Shown: positions 8,357 to 18,890 of the stretch, piece after piece | Layout: every line of letters starts with the position of its first letter | Numbering within the stretch: position 1 is the stretch's first letter | Source of the DNA: JAOAPG01 sp963791575 | GTDB lineage: Bacteria > Acidobacteriota > Terriglobia > Terriglobales > Acidobacteriaceae | DNA: 64,000 nucleotides | Direction of reading: 5' to 3' | Assembly: GCA_963791575.1 (NCBI GenBank) | Contig: CAWBSY010000004.1 | Span: 186,001-250,000 of the forward strand | Position numbers and translations under genes: made by a program | The notes under the pieces: generated by a model | The model's input: only the letters and a program-made list of their open reading frames with translations | Told to the model about the DNA's origin: nothing | Databases searched by the model: none

Positions 8357-9508
8357 ATGCGGATGAAGTGCCGGTTCCTTGCGGCTGCAGTGTTATTGGT
8401 TTCGCTGGGCCTGACGAGCTGTTCGAATACCTCGACGAGTACGGGAACATCAGGGTCAGGATACGTTTGGGTGGTCTCGCAGGGAAACAGCTCCGTGACC
8501 TTTTATTCTATGAACTTGACCACGGGACAACTTACGATTAATTCCACCAACCCAGCAGCAGCAACCGGTAGGTTGCCCTCCGCGGTTACAGTCGCGCCTT
8601 CCGGAAAGGCAATGTTCATCGCAAATACGAACGATAACAGCGTTTCCTCGTACACAATCAATTCTGACGGAACGTTGACGGTCGCAGGCTCGGCAACCGG
8701 CACGGGGCAATCGCCCGTGAGTTTGGCGGTCGATCCCTCAGGCAAATTCTTGTACGTTGCGAATCAAGGCGACAACACGATTTCCATATTCTCGATTTCA
8801 GGTACAACGCTGGCGAAGGTCGGAACCGTCAGCGCCATCGACGTAAATGATAAGCTTCAAACCCCGACAGGTCCTTCGGCTTTAGCGATAACCGGCGGCG
8901 TTACCGGTTCCGGAAATTTTCTTTATGTGGCTGACCAGCTCACCGACACGGTCTCGACTTTTCAATACGATCCAAGTTCTGGCGCGTTAACGCAGCTTTC
9001 GCCGTTTTATGTTCAAGCTGGAACCAATCCTCAGGCACTGGCATTATCGCCTGATCAGAATTTTCTCTATGTAGGCAACTCCGGATCGAATAATATCAGC
9101 TCGTTCAGCACATGTGCACTGGTCTCGAGCAATTGCGGCTCGGCCAACGGATTGCTGAACCCTGTAAGCGGCTCTCCCTTTGCTGCTGGAACCAATCCTG
9201 TTTCGCTGGCCATCACCCCCGGCGGTGAGTTTCTGTACGCGGCCAACAAAGGGTCAAACCAGCTCACCGGCTATAAAGTTGGATCAGGCACGGGTGTGCT
9301 TACTCCAACGGCTACAGCTACATTTTCGACTGGACTAAATCCGGTTTGGGTCGCCATTCCGCCGGAAGGCAAGTTCGTGTACGTAGCGAATTCCGGGGGA
9401 AGCTCGGTGACGGCTTACGGAATCAACACAACCAACGGATTTTTAGGAGAGGTTACAGGGTCGCCTTACTCTATTTCGAACACTCCTACAGCTATAGCGA
9501 TAAGGTAG
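8357..9508 (+). CDS. Secreted beta-propeller lipoprotein (lactonase/YVTN-like repeats)
   Basis: A 383-residue protein with a lipoprotein signal peptide: basic start, hydrophobic stretch and lipobox LTSC near residue 22, followed by a Ser/Thr/Gly-rich linker. The body is made of about seven blades with repeated FLYVAN(Q/K)G and SGKFLYVANQG-type strands, as in the 6-phosphogluconolactonase-like propeller family. Many acidobacterial members are surface proteins without a known ligand, and enzymatic lactonase activity should not be assumed. A rho-independent terminator follows 22 bases after the stop. Confidence 0.8.
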   Translation: MRMKCRFLAAAVLLVSLGLTSCSNTSTSTGTSGSGYVWVVSQGNSSVTFYSMNLTTGQLTINSTNPAAATGRLPSAVTVAPSGKAMFIANTNDNSVSSYTINSDGTLTVAGSATGTGQSPVSLAVDPSGKFLYVANQGDNTISIFSISGTTLAKVGTVSAIDVNDKLQTPTGPSALAITGGVTGSGNFLYVADQLTDTVSTFQYDPSSGALTQLSPFYVQAGTNPQALALSPDQNFLYVGNSGSNNISSFSTCALVSSNCGSANGLLNPVSGSPFAAGTNPVSLAITPGGEFLYAANKGSNQLTGYKVGSGTGVLTPTATATFSTGLNPVWVAIPPEGKFVYVANSGGSSVTAYGINTTNGFLGEVTGSPYSISNTPTAIAIR

Positions 9509-9530
9509 GTACGCTCGATTTTGTTCAGCC

Positions 9531-9560
9531 GACCCCGCAAAATAAATGCGGGGTCTTTTT
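9531..9560 (+). terminator. Rho-independent terminator after the propeller lipoprotein
   Basis: A perfect nine-base-pair stem GACCCCGCA / TGCGGGGTC (9531-9539 with 9547-9555), a seven-base AT-rich loop and a run of five T. It ends the lipoprotein transcript and separates it from the peptidase gene. Confidence 0.9.
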
Positions 9561-9640
9561 ATGTCCGGAGCAAACGTCGTCCCAAATTAATCGAGAGCGC
9601 GATTTGATAAACTTTTCTTTCTTACTCAAGAGGACACTTG

Positions 9641-11636
9641 ATGCGCAGTAAGCTGCTGTTTGCTATCGTCATAACTATGAGTAGTACATTCACGAGCAGG
9701 CCAATTGAGGCCCAAACACTACCCGCGCCTCAGGTCATTACTGATCCCAAACAGATCACCAGCAAATCTGATGCAAACGTCGAGCAAAACCAGCAAAGCC
9801 TCTCACTCGAAAAGCTTTACATGACCAGGCAAGTTGGACGTCCAGCGTGGTCTCCGGATGGTAAGACGATCGTTTTCGTATCGAATATCAGCGGCCGGAA
9901 CAATTTGTGGCTGGTTCCAGCGGATGGCGGATGGCCTACCCAACTCACCGTAAGCGATCAGCGGCAGATGGCCCCGGCATGGTCGCCGGATGGGAAATGG
10001 ATCGCCTATATGTCCGACTACGACGGTGATGAGCAGTGGGATATTTTCCTCGTCTCACCAAAGACCGGCAAAGTCTTGAACCTGACAAATACGCGCGAGG
10101 TGGCGGAAGAGTATCCGATATGGTCGCAAGACGGGCGTTATGTCGCTTACACAATCAAGCCGAAGAATTCTTCAGTGTACGAGATCGATGTTTACGACAC
10201 GCTGATGCGCGAGGTGAAACACATTACCACCGGCACACCGACGGACAAGGTCAATGATGATCCGATCTGGTCGCAGGACGGCAAATGGATCGTGTACACC
10301 CAGGAACAGGCGAAGGGCACCGACTCGAATATCTTCTTTGTGGACGTTGCGAGTGGTAAAAGCACCTTGCTGACTCCACACCAAGGCGAGCAGCTTTATC
10401 ACGCGAACGATATCTCTCCCGACGGCAAGAAAGTGCTACTCACTTCCAACGCTGCCAATGGCTATGAGAATGTTGGACTGCTCGACATCTCATCGAAGCA
10501 AATCAATTGGCTCACGAAAGATAAATGGAAAATTCACGGCGAGAATTTCTCTCCCGATGGCAAGCACGTAATTTGGACGGCCAATGTTGACGGCAATACG
10601 GATATTTATCTTCACGATCTTCAGACTGGCGACACCACAGCGCTAACCCTTCCCAAAGGATTGAACGAACCGGCGGGACAGTTCCCTTTCACCTCTGATG
10701 GAACCCGGCTGCTTTATTTCCACACTGGACCCAATGCTCCCGGCGATCTTTGGGTCTATCAGCTTGCGACCGGTAAATCGCAGCAGGTGACACATTCGCT
10801 ATTGGCTGGAATTCGTCCCGAAGACATGGTTGAGCCGTTTCTGATTCATTACCCGAGCGAAGACGGTAAGTGGACAATCTCGGCTTTCGTCTACGTGCCC
10901 TTCAATATGCAGCGCAATGGAACGAATGCGGCGATTGTATATGTTCATGGCGGACCGACATCGCAAACCGTAAACGGCTTCAACCGCTTTATTCAGTACA
11001 TGGCGAATCAGGGATACATCGTGATCGCACCCAACTATCGGGGGTCGACAGGATATGGCAAAGAGTTTCAGCAGGCCAACCTCTTCGATATGGGAGGCGG
11101 CGATTTGCAGGATGTTCTGTCAGCCGCAGATTGGATCAAGCAGACTGGCTTTGTAGATCCCAAAGAAGGTTGTCTTGATGGGTGGGAGCTATGGCGGATA
11201 CATGACGATGATGGGAGTGACTAAGGCTCCTGAATTATGGGCCGCGGGAGTACCCATCGTGCCATTCGTGAATTGGTTTACCGAAATCCAAAATGAAGAT
11301 CCTGTGTTGCAGCAATCAGATTTGGCAACCATGGGGGACCCGGAGAAGAACAAAGATTTATTTCGCGACCGGTCGCCTATATTTTTTGTCGATCAGATCA
11401 AAGCGCCACTATTGCTGTTGGCGGGCGGGAACGATCCGCGTTGTCCAAAAAGCGAGGCCCAACAAGTAGTCGACGCTATCAAGAAACGCGGCGGAGTAGC
11501 GGAATACAAAGTGTATGAGAACGAAGGACACGGCTTTGCCCGTGTTGAAAACCAAATCGATGCCTACAAGCGAGTGGCAGATTTCGTGAAAGCGCACGTT
11601 CCGCCGGCAAAATGCGGCTGCTCGCTCGACGAGTAG
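9641..11636 (+). CDS. S9-family prolyl oligopeptidase-like peptidase, frameshifted
   Basis: A secreted peptidase with a signal peptide (cleavage near residue 25), a WD40-like beta-propeller built from repeats such as WSPDGKTIVFVS and WSQDGKWIVYT, and an alpha/beta-hydrolase catalytic domain. The triad is Ser in GGSYGGYM, Asp in LLAGGNDPRCP and His in ENEGHGFAR. The frame breaks at about 11165-11175, a few codons before the catalytic Ser: upstream reads DPKEGCL, downstream LMGGSYGG. Removing one base gives about 665 residues, normal for the acylaminoacyl-peptidase/DPP group. ATG 9641 is preceded by AGAGGA at good spacing. An indel in the sequence is more likely than inactivation. Confidence 0.85.
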
Positions 11637-11641
11637 CTGTC

Positions 11642-12445
11642 CTACAAACTACGAGTCGCGGCCACAATGGCGTCGATGAGACCGGGAATGGTGTATTGCT
11701 TGGCCTCAATGTGAACGGGTAAATCGAGTTCCCGAAGAGTGGAAGACGTTACCGGACCGATCGATGCAAACTGAATCCCGTCAAGAATGTTTGTGTTGCG
11801 CGGGCGCTCTCGCCTGCGAGATTCCGCCTGCAATGAAACGAAGTTTCGCACTGTTGATGAACTTGTGAACGCGATCACGTGCGGGCGTTTTTCACTATTC
11901 AGCGTGACCCGCAATTGTTCGCGCGATTTTTGCGGCAAGACGGTTTGGTACGCTTCGACCACATCTACATAGGCTCCAAGTTTACGCAATTCCGTTGGGA
12001 TGATCTCGCGCGCGACTTTGGCTCGCGCCAGCAACACACGCTTTCCTGTTACTCGTTCTCGCAGACTCTCGACTACTGATTCCGCCACGTATTTTTCAGG
12101 AACCACATCCACTTTCAGGCCTTGCTTCTCGATAGCACTCTTCGTAGCAGGACCAATGGCCGCGATCTTCAAATGCTCGAAAGACTTCTTACTGAGGCCA
12201 ATCTTTTTTGAGCGAGCCCAGAGTGCTTCGACTCCGTTTACGCTGGTAAGAATCAGCCAATCGTAGTCCGCAAGATTCTTGAGGGCGGAATCGAGAGGTT
12301 GGTAAGACTTCGGCTTACGAATTTCAATAAACGGAATAGACAGAACTTCGGCGCCGAGTGCAGTGAGTCCGGAAGACAATTCACTGGCCTGGTGAGGGGC
12401 GCGGCCAACGAGTACACGTAGCCCGGCAAGAGGAGCGGAATTCAT
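11642..12445 (-). CDS. hemD: Uroporphyrinogen-III synthase
   Basis: A 267-residue HemD, closing and isomerising hydroxymethylbilane to uroporphyrinogen III. The sequence is divergent, as is usual for this enzyme, but contains LVGRAPHQASELSSGL at the start, LTSVNGVEALW near residue 67, IAAIGPATKSAIE near residue 93 and FTSSSTVRNF near 193, in the expected two-lobe order. It is the last gene of the heme operon; its ATG overlaps the hemC stop as ATGA, which indicates translational coupling. Confidence 0.9.
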   Translation of the reverse strand: MNSAPLAGLRVLVGRAPHQASELSSGLTALGAEVLSIPFIEIRKPKSYQPLDSALKNLADYDWLILTSVNGVEALWARSKKIGLSKKSFEHLKIAAIGPATKSAIEKQGLKVDVVPEKYVAESVVESLRERVTGKRVLLARAKVAREIIPTELRKLGAYVDVVEAYQTVLPQKSREQLRVTLNSEKRPHVIAFTSSSTVRNFVSLQAESRRRERPRNTNILDGIQFASIGPVTSSTLRELDLPVHIEAKQYTIPGLIDAIVAATRSL

Positions 12446-13378
12446 GGTTGCGCTGGCAACTCAACGTTGCGTCCGTACACTTCATCCAATATCGCTTCCC
12501 CACCCGCCATCAGTAGACTCACCGCTACCGATTCGCCAAGCTTAACTGGATCTTCGCCTTTTCCGCCCTCCCGCAGAACTCTTGAACCGTCAGGATGAGC
12601 GACCACGGCCTGCAAGTGCAACATTCCGTCCCGAAATTCTGCCGACGCTCCGATTGGAACCTGACAGCCTCCGCCCATTTTGTTCAGCAAAGCTCTCTCG
12701 CACGAGGTTGTCAGACGAGCGGATGTGTCATCCAGAAATGCCAGATGTCTTCGAACTTCCTCGTCCCCCGCTCGAATTTCGATTGCCAACGCGCCCTGTC
12801 CCGCCGCCGGACACATCAGTTCAACCGGAATTACTTGGCGGATCAATTGAGTCCTCCCCAAACGATTGAGCCCGGCGGCCGCCAGGATTATCGCGTCGTA
12901 TTCTCCAGCTTCAAGTTTCCGTAGGCGCGTATCGACGTTTCCGCGCAGCGACTGAATATCTACGTCACTTCGAAGTGCCTTCAGTTGTGCCTGCCGCCGC
13001 AGGCTGCTTGTTCCTACACGTGCTGCTGCAGGTAGTTGATCTACGCTTTCATATTTGATGGAACAGAATACATCTCGCGTGTCTTCACGCTTCGGAATCG
13101 CCGCAATCTCAAATTCAGCCGAAAGTTCGGTTGGCAAATCCTTCAGGCTGTGCACTGCCAGGTCCACACGATTTTCGGCCAGAGCTTCTTCAATTTCCTT
13201 GGTGAACATGCCCTTGGTACCGACTTTTGAGAGAGCCACATCGGTGATCTTGTCACCAGTCGTCCTGATTATTTCGATCTCAACTTCATGACCTTGTCGC
13301 GCGCAAGAGTTGGCTGATGTGATTAGCCTGCCATAGCGCAAGCTGTGATCCCCGGGAACCGATTCGTAAGAGGGCCAC
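12442..13378 (-). CDS. hemC: Porphobilinogen deaminase (hydroxymethylbilane synthase), frameshifted near the N-terminus
   Basis: Condenses four porphobilinogens into hydroxymethylbilane using a dipyrromethane cofactor. The N-terminal motif RIGSRGSQLALWQA is encoded in one frame up to about 13300, and the rest from GHEVEIEIIRTTGDK in the next; removing one base joins them as LLRAQGHEVE and gives about 311 residues, the family norm. The cofactor cysteine is in GGGCQVPIGA, and LRGNVDTRLRKL is intact. GTG at 13378 is chosen because AGGAG lies ten bases upstream, just past the hemA stop. It belongs to the hemX-hemA-hemC-hemD operon. Confidence 0.9.
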
Positions 13379-13403
13379 TAATTGCCATCTCCTGAACTGG
13401 TTT

Positions 13404-14690
13404 TCACGGCAACCTTTTTTTCCTTTTCTTTTCTTTTTCTTGTAGATTGAACAACCGCCGCACCAGATCAATCACCGTCGTAGCCTCTGTATCGCGTGCC
13501 GCAGTCTTCAAAGTACTAATGGGCGTGTGCATGATCTTTTTGACGATTCCTCGGGTAAGCGCATCGATGGCGAGTTCCTGTTCCGTCGAAAGCGCACCTA
13601 GCCGGCCTCGCACCCGATCAATCTCAGCTTGCCGGATAGTTTCCAAATGATCCTGCAGCGACACAATAGTCGGCACAACTTCCAGCGTGTGCAGGCGCGC
13701 CTGGAAACGCTCGACCTCTACATCGATAATCTCTTCGGCTCTCGCTGCTTCCTTGCGGCGATCAGAGACGTTGCTGGAAACTGCTTGCTGCAGATCATCG
13801 ATATCGTAAACAAAAATGCCGTCCAGCTTATTCATCTCTGGATCGACATCGCGCGGAACCGCGATATCGATAAAAAACATTGGACGGTTCTTGCGGCGAC
13901 TCAAGAATAGCTCCCCATGCTCGCGACGGAAAATGGCGTGAGGTGCGCCGGTCGAGGTAATTACAATGTCAGCGCGGTCACAAGTTTCGTAGAGTTGATC
14001 AAAGAGAATCGCTTGTCCATCAAACTTCGCCGCCAACTGGGAAGCGCGTTCATAAGTTCGATTAGAAACAAAAATTGACTCTGCCCCATTTGCAATCAAG
14101 TGACGCGCGGCGAGCTCGCTCATTTTGCCCGCGCCGACCAGAAATACCTGTTTCCCATTCAGTGAGCCGAAGATTTTCTTAGCTAATTCGACCGCAACGG
14201 AGGCGATCGAAACGGCAGAAGATCCAATCGCAGTTTCGGTTCGTATCCGCTTGGCTACGGCGAAGGCTCGGGTAAGCAATAAATCCAATTGGGAGTGAAC
14301 TGCGCCCACCGCTCTGGCCGAGGCATACGCTTCTTTGACCTGGCCAAGAATCTGCGGTTCGCCCACCACCATGGAATCAAGGCTGGAGGATACTCGGAAA
14401 AGATGGCGGATCGCGTCACGTTCACTGTATTCGTAGAGGTGGGACTCGTAAGAAGTCGATTCCAAATGGAAAAAGTCGCGCAAGAATCTGCGAAGGTCGG
14501 TGCCACCATTCTTACTTTGCGCCAAGACCTCCACTCGATTACAAGTGCAGAGGATCAAGCCCTCATCGACTCCGGGATGTTGGACCAGCCGTTTGAGAGC
14601 GTCCGGGATACGAGACTCAGGAATAGCGAGCCGCTCCCGCACTTCGATGGGGGCGCTTTTATGGTTCACGCCAATGAGTTGGAATTTCAC
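13404..14690 (-). CDS. hemA: Glutamyl-tRNA reductase
   Basis: A 428-residue NADPH-dependent enzyme that makes glutamate-1-semialdehyde from Glu-tRNA, the first committed step of C5-pathway tetrapyrrole synthesis. The nucleophile Cys50 lies in LCTCNRVEVL, the N-terminus has GVNHKSAPIEVRE, and the NADPH-binding domain has FLVGAGKMSELAARHL near residue 180. A dimerisation helix region follows. The C-terminus ends in a Lys-rich run (KEKKRKKRLP). ATG 14690 overlaps the stop of the upstream hemX-like gene by ATGA. Confidence 0.95.
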   Translation of the reverse strand: MKFQLIGVNHKSAPIEVRERLAIPESRIPDALKRLVQHPGVDEGLILCTCNRVEVLAQSKNGGTDLRRFLRDFFHLESTSYESHLYEYSERDAIRHLFRVSSSLDSMVVGEPQILGQVKEAYASARAVGAVHSQLDLLLTRAFAVAKRIRTETAIGSSAVSIASVAVELAKKIFGSLNGKQVFLVGAGKMSELAARHLIANGAESIFVSNRTYERASQLAAKFDGQAILFDQLYETCDRADIVITSTGAPHAIFRREHGELFLSRRKNRPMFFIDIAVPRDVDPEMNKLDGIFVYDIDDLQQAVSSNVSDRRKEAARAEEIIDVEVERFQARLHTLEVVPTIVSLQDHLETIRQAEIDRVRGRLGALSTEQELAIDALTRGIVKKIMHTPISTLKTAARDTEATTVIDLVRRLFNLQEKEKKRKKRLP

Positions 14691-15487
14691 GACACGAACC
14701 TATGAAGCGTGTTGGCGGTCCAGGCAAGCACAGCCGCCAAGAAGGCTCCGGACGCCAGATAGGCTGCCCGTCGCCCGCGCCATCCTGCATTCCAGCGCGT
14801 ATAGAGCAGGATTAGGTAGACCGTCCACATCAAGAACGAAAGAAAAATTTTGGGATCAAAAAAATTCACGCGACCGAATGTCGTTTCCGCTAAAGCTGTA
14901 CCCGCAATCAGTCCTAATGTCATGAAAGGAAAGCCAAGCAAAAGAGAGCGGAAGCCGATTTCGTCAATCACCTCAAGAGCTGGAAGGCGAGAAAATAGTC
15001 CCCGCACGTTCTTCGATTTCAGAGATCGCTCTTGCAATAGATAAAGCAGACTTGCACCAAAGCTCAGAACCAAAGCCGCGTAACCAGCGAGAATCAGCGC
15101 GATATGCGTGAATAACCATCCTCGGTGCACACCTTCCGAGGCGAGAAATGGCCGATCTCCGGTGGCAGCGAGTAGTGTTAACAGGAACACAACGGGGAAA
15201 ACCACAATACCGGGAGAGGTGGTACGGTAAACGAGAAATACTCCCGTAAACACAATCATGATCAGGAACGCCAAGGCTGATTCTGTGTTGTGAATCGACA
15301 TCAATGTGATCTTGCCGGTCACAAGAATCTCTTCCGTCAGAGAGACGAAATGGAAAATCATGCCCAGATAGGCGGCATACAGCACGATCCGGTTAAGCAG
15401 TTCATTGCTACGAGTTAGTGCGACGGAAGCGTACAGCAAACCAACCGCGTAGCAGGCAAGCGCGACTCGCAGCCATAGTACAGACAT
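14687..15487 (-). CDS. HemX/CcsA-family cytochrome c assembly-type membrane protein
   Basis: A 266-residue protein with about eight hydrophobic segments, of the CcmC/CcsA/HemX superfamily. Conserved histidines that would contact heme are seen in HFVSLTEEI, HNTESALAF and HIALILAGYAAL. Placement immediately upstream of hemA, with a four-base overlap, is the standard position of hemX in Firmicutes and Acidobacteria. HemX there affects GtrR/HemA level, whereas CcsA exports heme to apocytochromes; the sequence alone does not decide which. It is the first gene of the operon. Confidence 0.8.
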   Translation of the reverse strand: MSVLWLRVALACYAVGLLYASVALTRSNELLNRIVLYAAYLGMIFHFVSLTEEILVTGKITLMSIHNTESALAFLIMIVFTGVFLVYRTTSPGIVVFPVVFLLTLLAATGDRPFLASEGVHRGWLFTHIALILAGYAALVLSFGASLLYLLQERSLKSKNVRGLFSRLPALEVIDEIGFRSLLLGFPFMTLGLIAGTALAETTFGRVNFFDPKIFLSFLMWTVYLILLYTRWNAGWRGRRAAYLASGAFLAAVLAWTANTLHRFVS

Positions 15488-15598
15488 ATGTTATTGGTGT
15501 GGCGCCGGGACACAGCGCATTCCATTCGATTGATTATAGACTGCCCGACTCTGGCGCAGAACACAGGCAGGTGCAGAACACAACAAGAGACGCTGAAC

Positions 15599-16282
15599 TC
15601 ACATCAAGTAAGTGCCATCTTCCGGAGCGGCCTTACGCAGAGTTCGTACCAGCAATTCTGTATCATCGGAGATGATTCCATCCACGCCCCATTTAGCCAA
15701 CCTCAACATGGAGCCCTTGTCATTGACTGTCCAAACCAGAAGCTTTAGGTCGGATTGGTGGATCTCTTCCACGAGTTCTTGACTCACGAGACCTTCTTTA
15801 ACGATCACATAATTTATGGGGAGATCGCGCCAGCCGTTAAGTTGCCATTTTTTTTCGCATACAATTCCAACCGGCACTGAGGCACTCCGAACTTTTAGTT
15901 CAGTGACTACGCCAGGAAGAAATGAGGAAACGACATAATCCCGCTCCGGAGGGTGCTTGCGCAGAGCTTCAAGAACCAGTCTCTCAAGTCCCTCGACTTT
16001 GAGTTCTATATCGAGAAATACGCGCCGATGATACCGGTGGATCACATCTTCCAGGTGAGCAAGTTGCGGAAGTTCGTTGTTGCTGGCAAGACATACTTTC
16101 AACCCGCTCACTGTCGCATCGTGACAGATCACGGCCGCGCCGTCCGCAGTCAAGCGAACGTCAAATTCAAAACCGTCACACCCATGGTCGAGGGCTTTAT
16201 CAAACGACGCGACGGTATTCTCCGCAATCTGCAGAGTTGCGCGCGCACCACGATGACCGAGCAAGAGGGGCCTAACCGCCAT
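15599..16282 (-). CDS. Glycerophosphodiester phosphodiesterase
   Basis: A 227-residue cytoplasmic-type GDPD (UgpQ-like) that would hydrolyse glycerophosphodiesters to glycerol-3-phosphate and an alcohol. Catalytic HRGA at residues 10-13, the metal ligands in FEFDVRLTADG and the second histidine in ICHDATV are all present; FLDIELKVEG supplies another acidic ligand. No signal peptide is seen. It is followed on the same strand by the heme operon after about 110 bases, without evident functional link. Confidence 0.9.
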   Translation of the reverse strand: MAVRPLLLGHRGARATLQIAENTVASFDKALDHGCDGFEFDVRLTADGAAVICHDATVSGLKVCLASNNELPQLAHLEDVIHRYHRRVFLDIELKVEGLERLVLEALRKHPPERDYVVSSFLPGVVTELKVRSASVPVGIVCEKKWQLNGWRDLPINYVIVKEGLVSQELVEEIHQSDLKLLVWTVNDKGSMLRLAKWGVDGIISDDTELLVRTLRKAAPEDGTYLM

Positions 16283-16354
16283 CGAGGAAAGTTTAACCTG
16301 TCAATGGCAGAAATATTCACTCTAAATTCGAATGTGGCAGATTAGCCAAACGGA

Positions 16355-16661
16355 TTAGTCCAGATCGAAATCGCGCAGAGGCTTTCCCGTGTCCGGAGAC
16401 TCCTTAGCGCGCTTGACCGCTTCCTGGAACTTCCGTTCCAGCAGGTCCGAGGCGTTTTTCTGATTCTCAACGGATTGACGAAAGATGGAATCGCGGCGAT
16501 TGTCCTGTTCTTTCATGGCACGCGCAGCTTCTTCGATGTCATTGAAAGTCTTAGGCTTCACGGCCGCGGTGTGGGCAATAACCGCCTTAGCTTCCGGGTC
16601 TACTTTCAACACCGCGTTGCAACAAGGACAGGTAATCTCGAAAGCTGGAAGAGTGCGCCAT
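16355..16661 (-). CDS. Small zinc-ribbon protein, probable frameshift near the start
   Basis: The frame encodes ITCPCCNAVLKVDPEAK followed by a charged, helical tail ending LRDFDLD. The CPCC motif would be half of a zinc-binding knuckle. No good start exists in that frame upstream of the cysteines. An ATG at 16661 reads MAHSSSF and joins EITCPCC if one T of TTT near 16640 is dropped, giving about 102 residues; I infer an extra base as in other genes here. The function is unknown, but cytoplasmic helical proteins with an N-terminal zinc knuckle recur in this phylum. Confidence 0.5.
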
Positions 16662-16705
16662 TGTGCAAATGATATCTCAAAACGCCCTTCTACTGGGAAT
16701 GGAGC

Positions 16706-16966
16706 TTAATCGGAAAGATTTTGAACAGGGTTAGCATCTCCCACCCCAGCAGGACGACCGAGCGCACCCACAACCATGATCGCGATCAGCTCTCCAAAAC
16801 TAAAGCGATTGCGTCCAGTGTCATATCGCCGCGCTACCAGGCCCAGGATATTCAGGGTGGCAAATCCGAAGACCAGCGCCCAGATGATGTTGAATACGTC
16901 CCCCATTTTGCCGGGAAATTGGTAGATGGCAAATAGCAGGAGCGGCGCTGGTGAAATGGCCTCCAT
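16706..16966 (-). CDS. Small two-helix membrane protein, unknown
   Basis: An 86-residue protein with two hydrophobic segments, VFNIIWALVFGFATLNILGLV (about residues 24-44) and GELIAIMVVGALG (about 58-70), joined by a short basic loop. I do not recognise the family. It sits 44 bases upstream of the zinc-ribbon gene on the same strand and may be cotranscribed with it. An internal ATG (residue 21) would leave both helices intact, so the start is uncertain. Confidence 0.45.
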   Translation of the reverse strand: MEAISPAPLLLFAIYQFPGKMGDVFNIIWALVFGFATLNILGLVARRYDTGRNRFSFGELIAIMVVGALGRPAGVGDANPVQNLSD

Positions 16967-17031
16967 AAAGGAACCAAAAGCATACCATCGCCTGACAAAA
17001 ATGGGGCAGCCTTATAGATGTCCGAAGGGCA

Positions 17032-18661
17032 TTACAACGAGATTACCTGGTGATCCAGGCAGTCGGAATTCACAGTTTGGTAGAGACTCTGAAGAAGTTC
17101 ATTTCCAAGACGAGCTAGAAAATAAGCGCCCGCAATCTCTCGTTCCTGTAGTCCTTTGTTCGGATATAGCAAGTTGCTGAGCAACTCGGCATGACGACCG
17201 AGAACTTCACTGTGTCGCAACTCGGCGCGTGCGGCGCGCGAGCGCAGTTGATCAAGTTGGTATTGCATTTTCGATTCAGCATTGCCTGCCGCATCGACCA
17301 ATGTTTTATCCAGCTGCTCCAAAGACTCGCGAACACTCGAGAGGGATTTCTTCAGGGATAAGGATGCCTTTTCGAACGATTCTTGAACTTCTGCTGACAG
17401 AGTTCGCGATGCCAGCTTTGCTCGCAGTGCCTCGGGGCCTTGAAAAACATCGGGCAAATCCAAACGATATTTCTGCAGCAGAGATTGAGGTTTGCTCTCC
17501 ACAAGTGTGGCAGAAAAACGCATCACAATAGGAGTAATGCGCTTTAGAAGAGCCTCATACACTACGCCCGCTTGCGCGAAATAAGCTATCTCTGCAGCAC
17601 CGCCAGCATACGTAATGGTCGGCAAGAGGTAATCTTGAACCACGGGCCGCAACAAAACATTGGCACTGAAATCCCCAGGAGAAATTGCAATTCGCCGCAA
17701 CAAATCTCCTCGCGAAGTCTTTTCCTCTCCAATTACAAATTCTTCTTCTCCGACGGCCGCATTCGCTCTGCTGGTGCACTGGAACTCGCGAACCGTTCTG
17801 AATCGCGAATAGCAGAGTAGAAGATGGCGTTACTTTGACTTGCTGATGATATCCGGCCGACTCGATCTCTTTGCCGCGAGCTAGGAGCGCTTCCGTCAAT
17901 TCTGCTGATTGTTCGATTGCGGCATGAAAAACCCGTTGCGACAGTTGATGAATTTCCGGATCGGATGCATCCAGCAGAATGATTCCCCACTCCGCAAATA
18001 AAGCCGCGAATAGTCGCGCATAGGCGCTACCGAAAGTCTCTCCCGGTCGATAAGCGTCCGTTAGCAGCTTTGAAATTTCAGAATCGCCTAGCAGTTCCCT
18101 TGCCTGCGCCACCACAGATTCAATCTCAGAACCAAACTTCACGGTTCCGACCGGAGCATCCGCGACGCCTTGCGACGGAGCGGTCAATCGATGGAGCGAG
18201 CCATCTGCCGCCGGAATTATCACATGGTTGACTTCCGCCAAGTCATGGTCGTCGGTAGCGAGCCAGAACACCGGAACGGAATCTACTCCGGCGCTCGTGG
18301 CTTGTTCCGCAAGTTTGGCCGCAGTAAGTGCCTTGAAAAGCGAGAATGAGCTGCCGCCGAATAAACCTACCTGTTGGCCTGAAACGACAGCCGAGGCACC
18401 GCGTCGTAGCCGCTCGATATTCTGGAGCGTTTTCGGCGACGCATTCCATGACCTGTTTTGGCGCTCAAGAACAGCAGAAACCCTGGCCCTCCGCTCGGAG
18501 TCATATTCCAGAGAGGCAGATTCTTCCCGAAACCACTCGTTAAAGCGGGGCGAACGCGGATAAAATTGCTGTACTTTGGGTGCATACGAAAGGAAATCAG
18601 TGAAGAGCCGGGCGGTATGAGGAACTTGGCGGAAGGGTAAACAGTGCGACTTCACCGGCAA
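17032..18661 (-). CDS. bshC: Putative cysteine ligase of bacillithiol synthesis, frameshifted
   Basis: BshC would add cysteine to glucosaminyl-malate, the last step to bacillithiol. The N-terminal part has the hallmark VVSGQQVGLFGG near residue 92 and FWLATDDHDLAEVNH near 130; the C-terminal part has LLRRIAISPGDFSANVLLRPV and YAGGAAEIAYFAQ. The two parts lie in different frames; the break is near 17775, where VPVHQQ should run into ANAAVGEEEFVIGEE. Dropping one base gives about 542 residues, the family's length. The complete conserved sequence on both sides argues for a sequence error. No bshA or bshB is in the window. Confidence 0.88.
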
Positions 18662-18890
18662 TTCTCCTGATTACATGGTTGGACGCAAAATTTCATACGA
18701 AGTAAGCCGTCATTGTACAGGTCGCCATCTGCAGTCCTCTTAATGTCGTCTAATGAGATGTCTGAAACCGCCTTCGGATGCAACATAATGGCTTGTCACA
18801 AAGCTTACCTGGGCAGTTGCAGATGTAAATGCCTCATTTACCGCACTTCTAACAACTCCTCTTTTTGATGTCTATCTCGCGCCAAGGTGG
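18662..18890. other. Intergenic region between bshC and the acyl-CoA synthetase gene
   Basis: Divergent promoters must lie here, because bshC runs left and the synthetase runs right. I see no convincing -35/-10 pair, repeat or small gene. If the synthetase starts at its internal ATG 18969, the gap is 307 bases. Confidence 0.4.
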
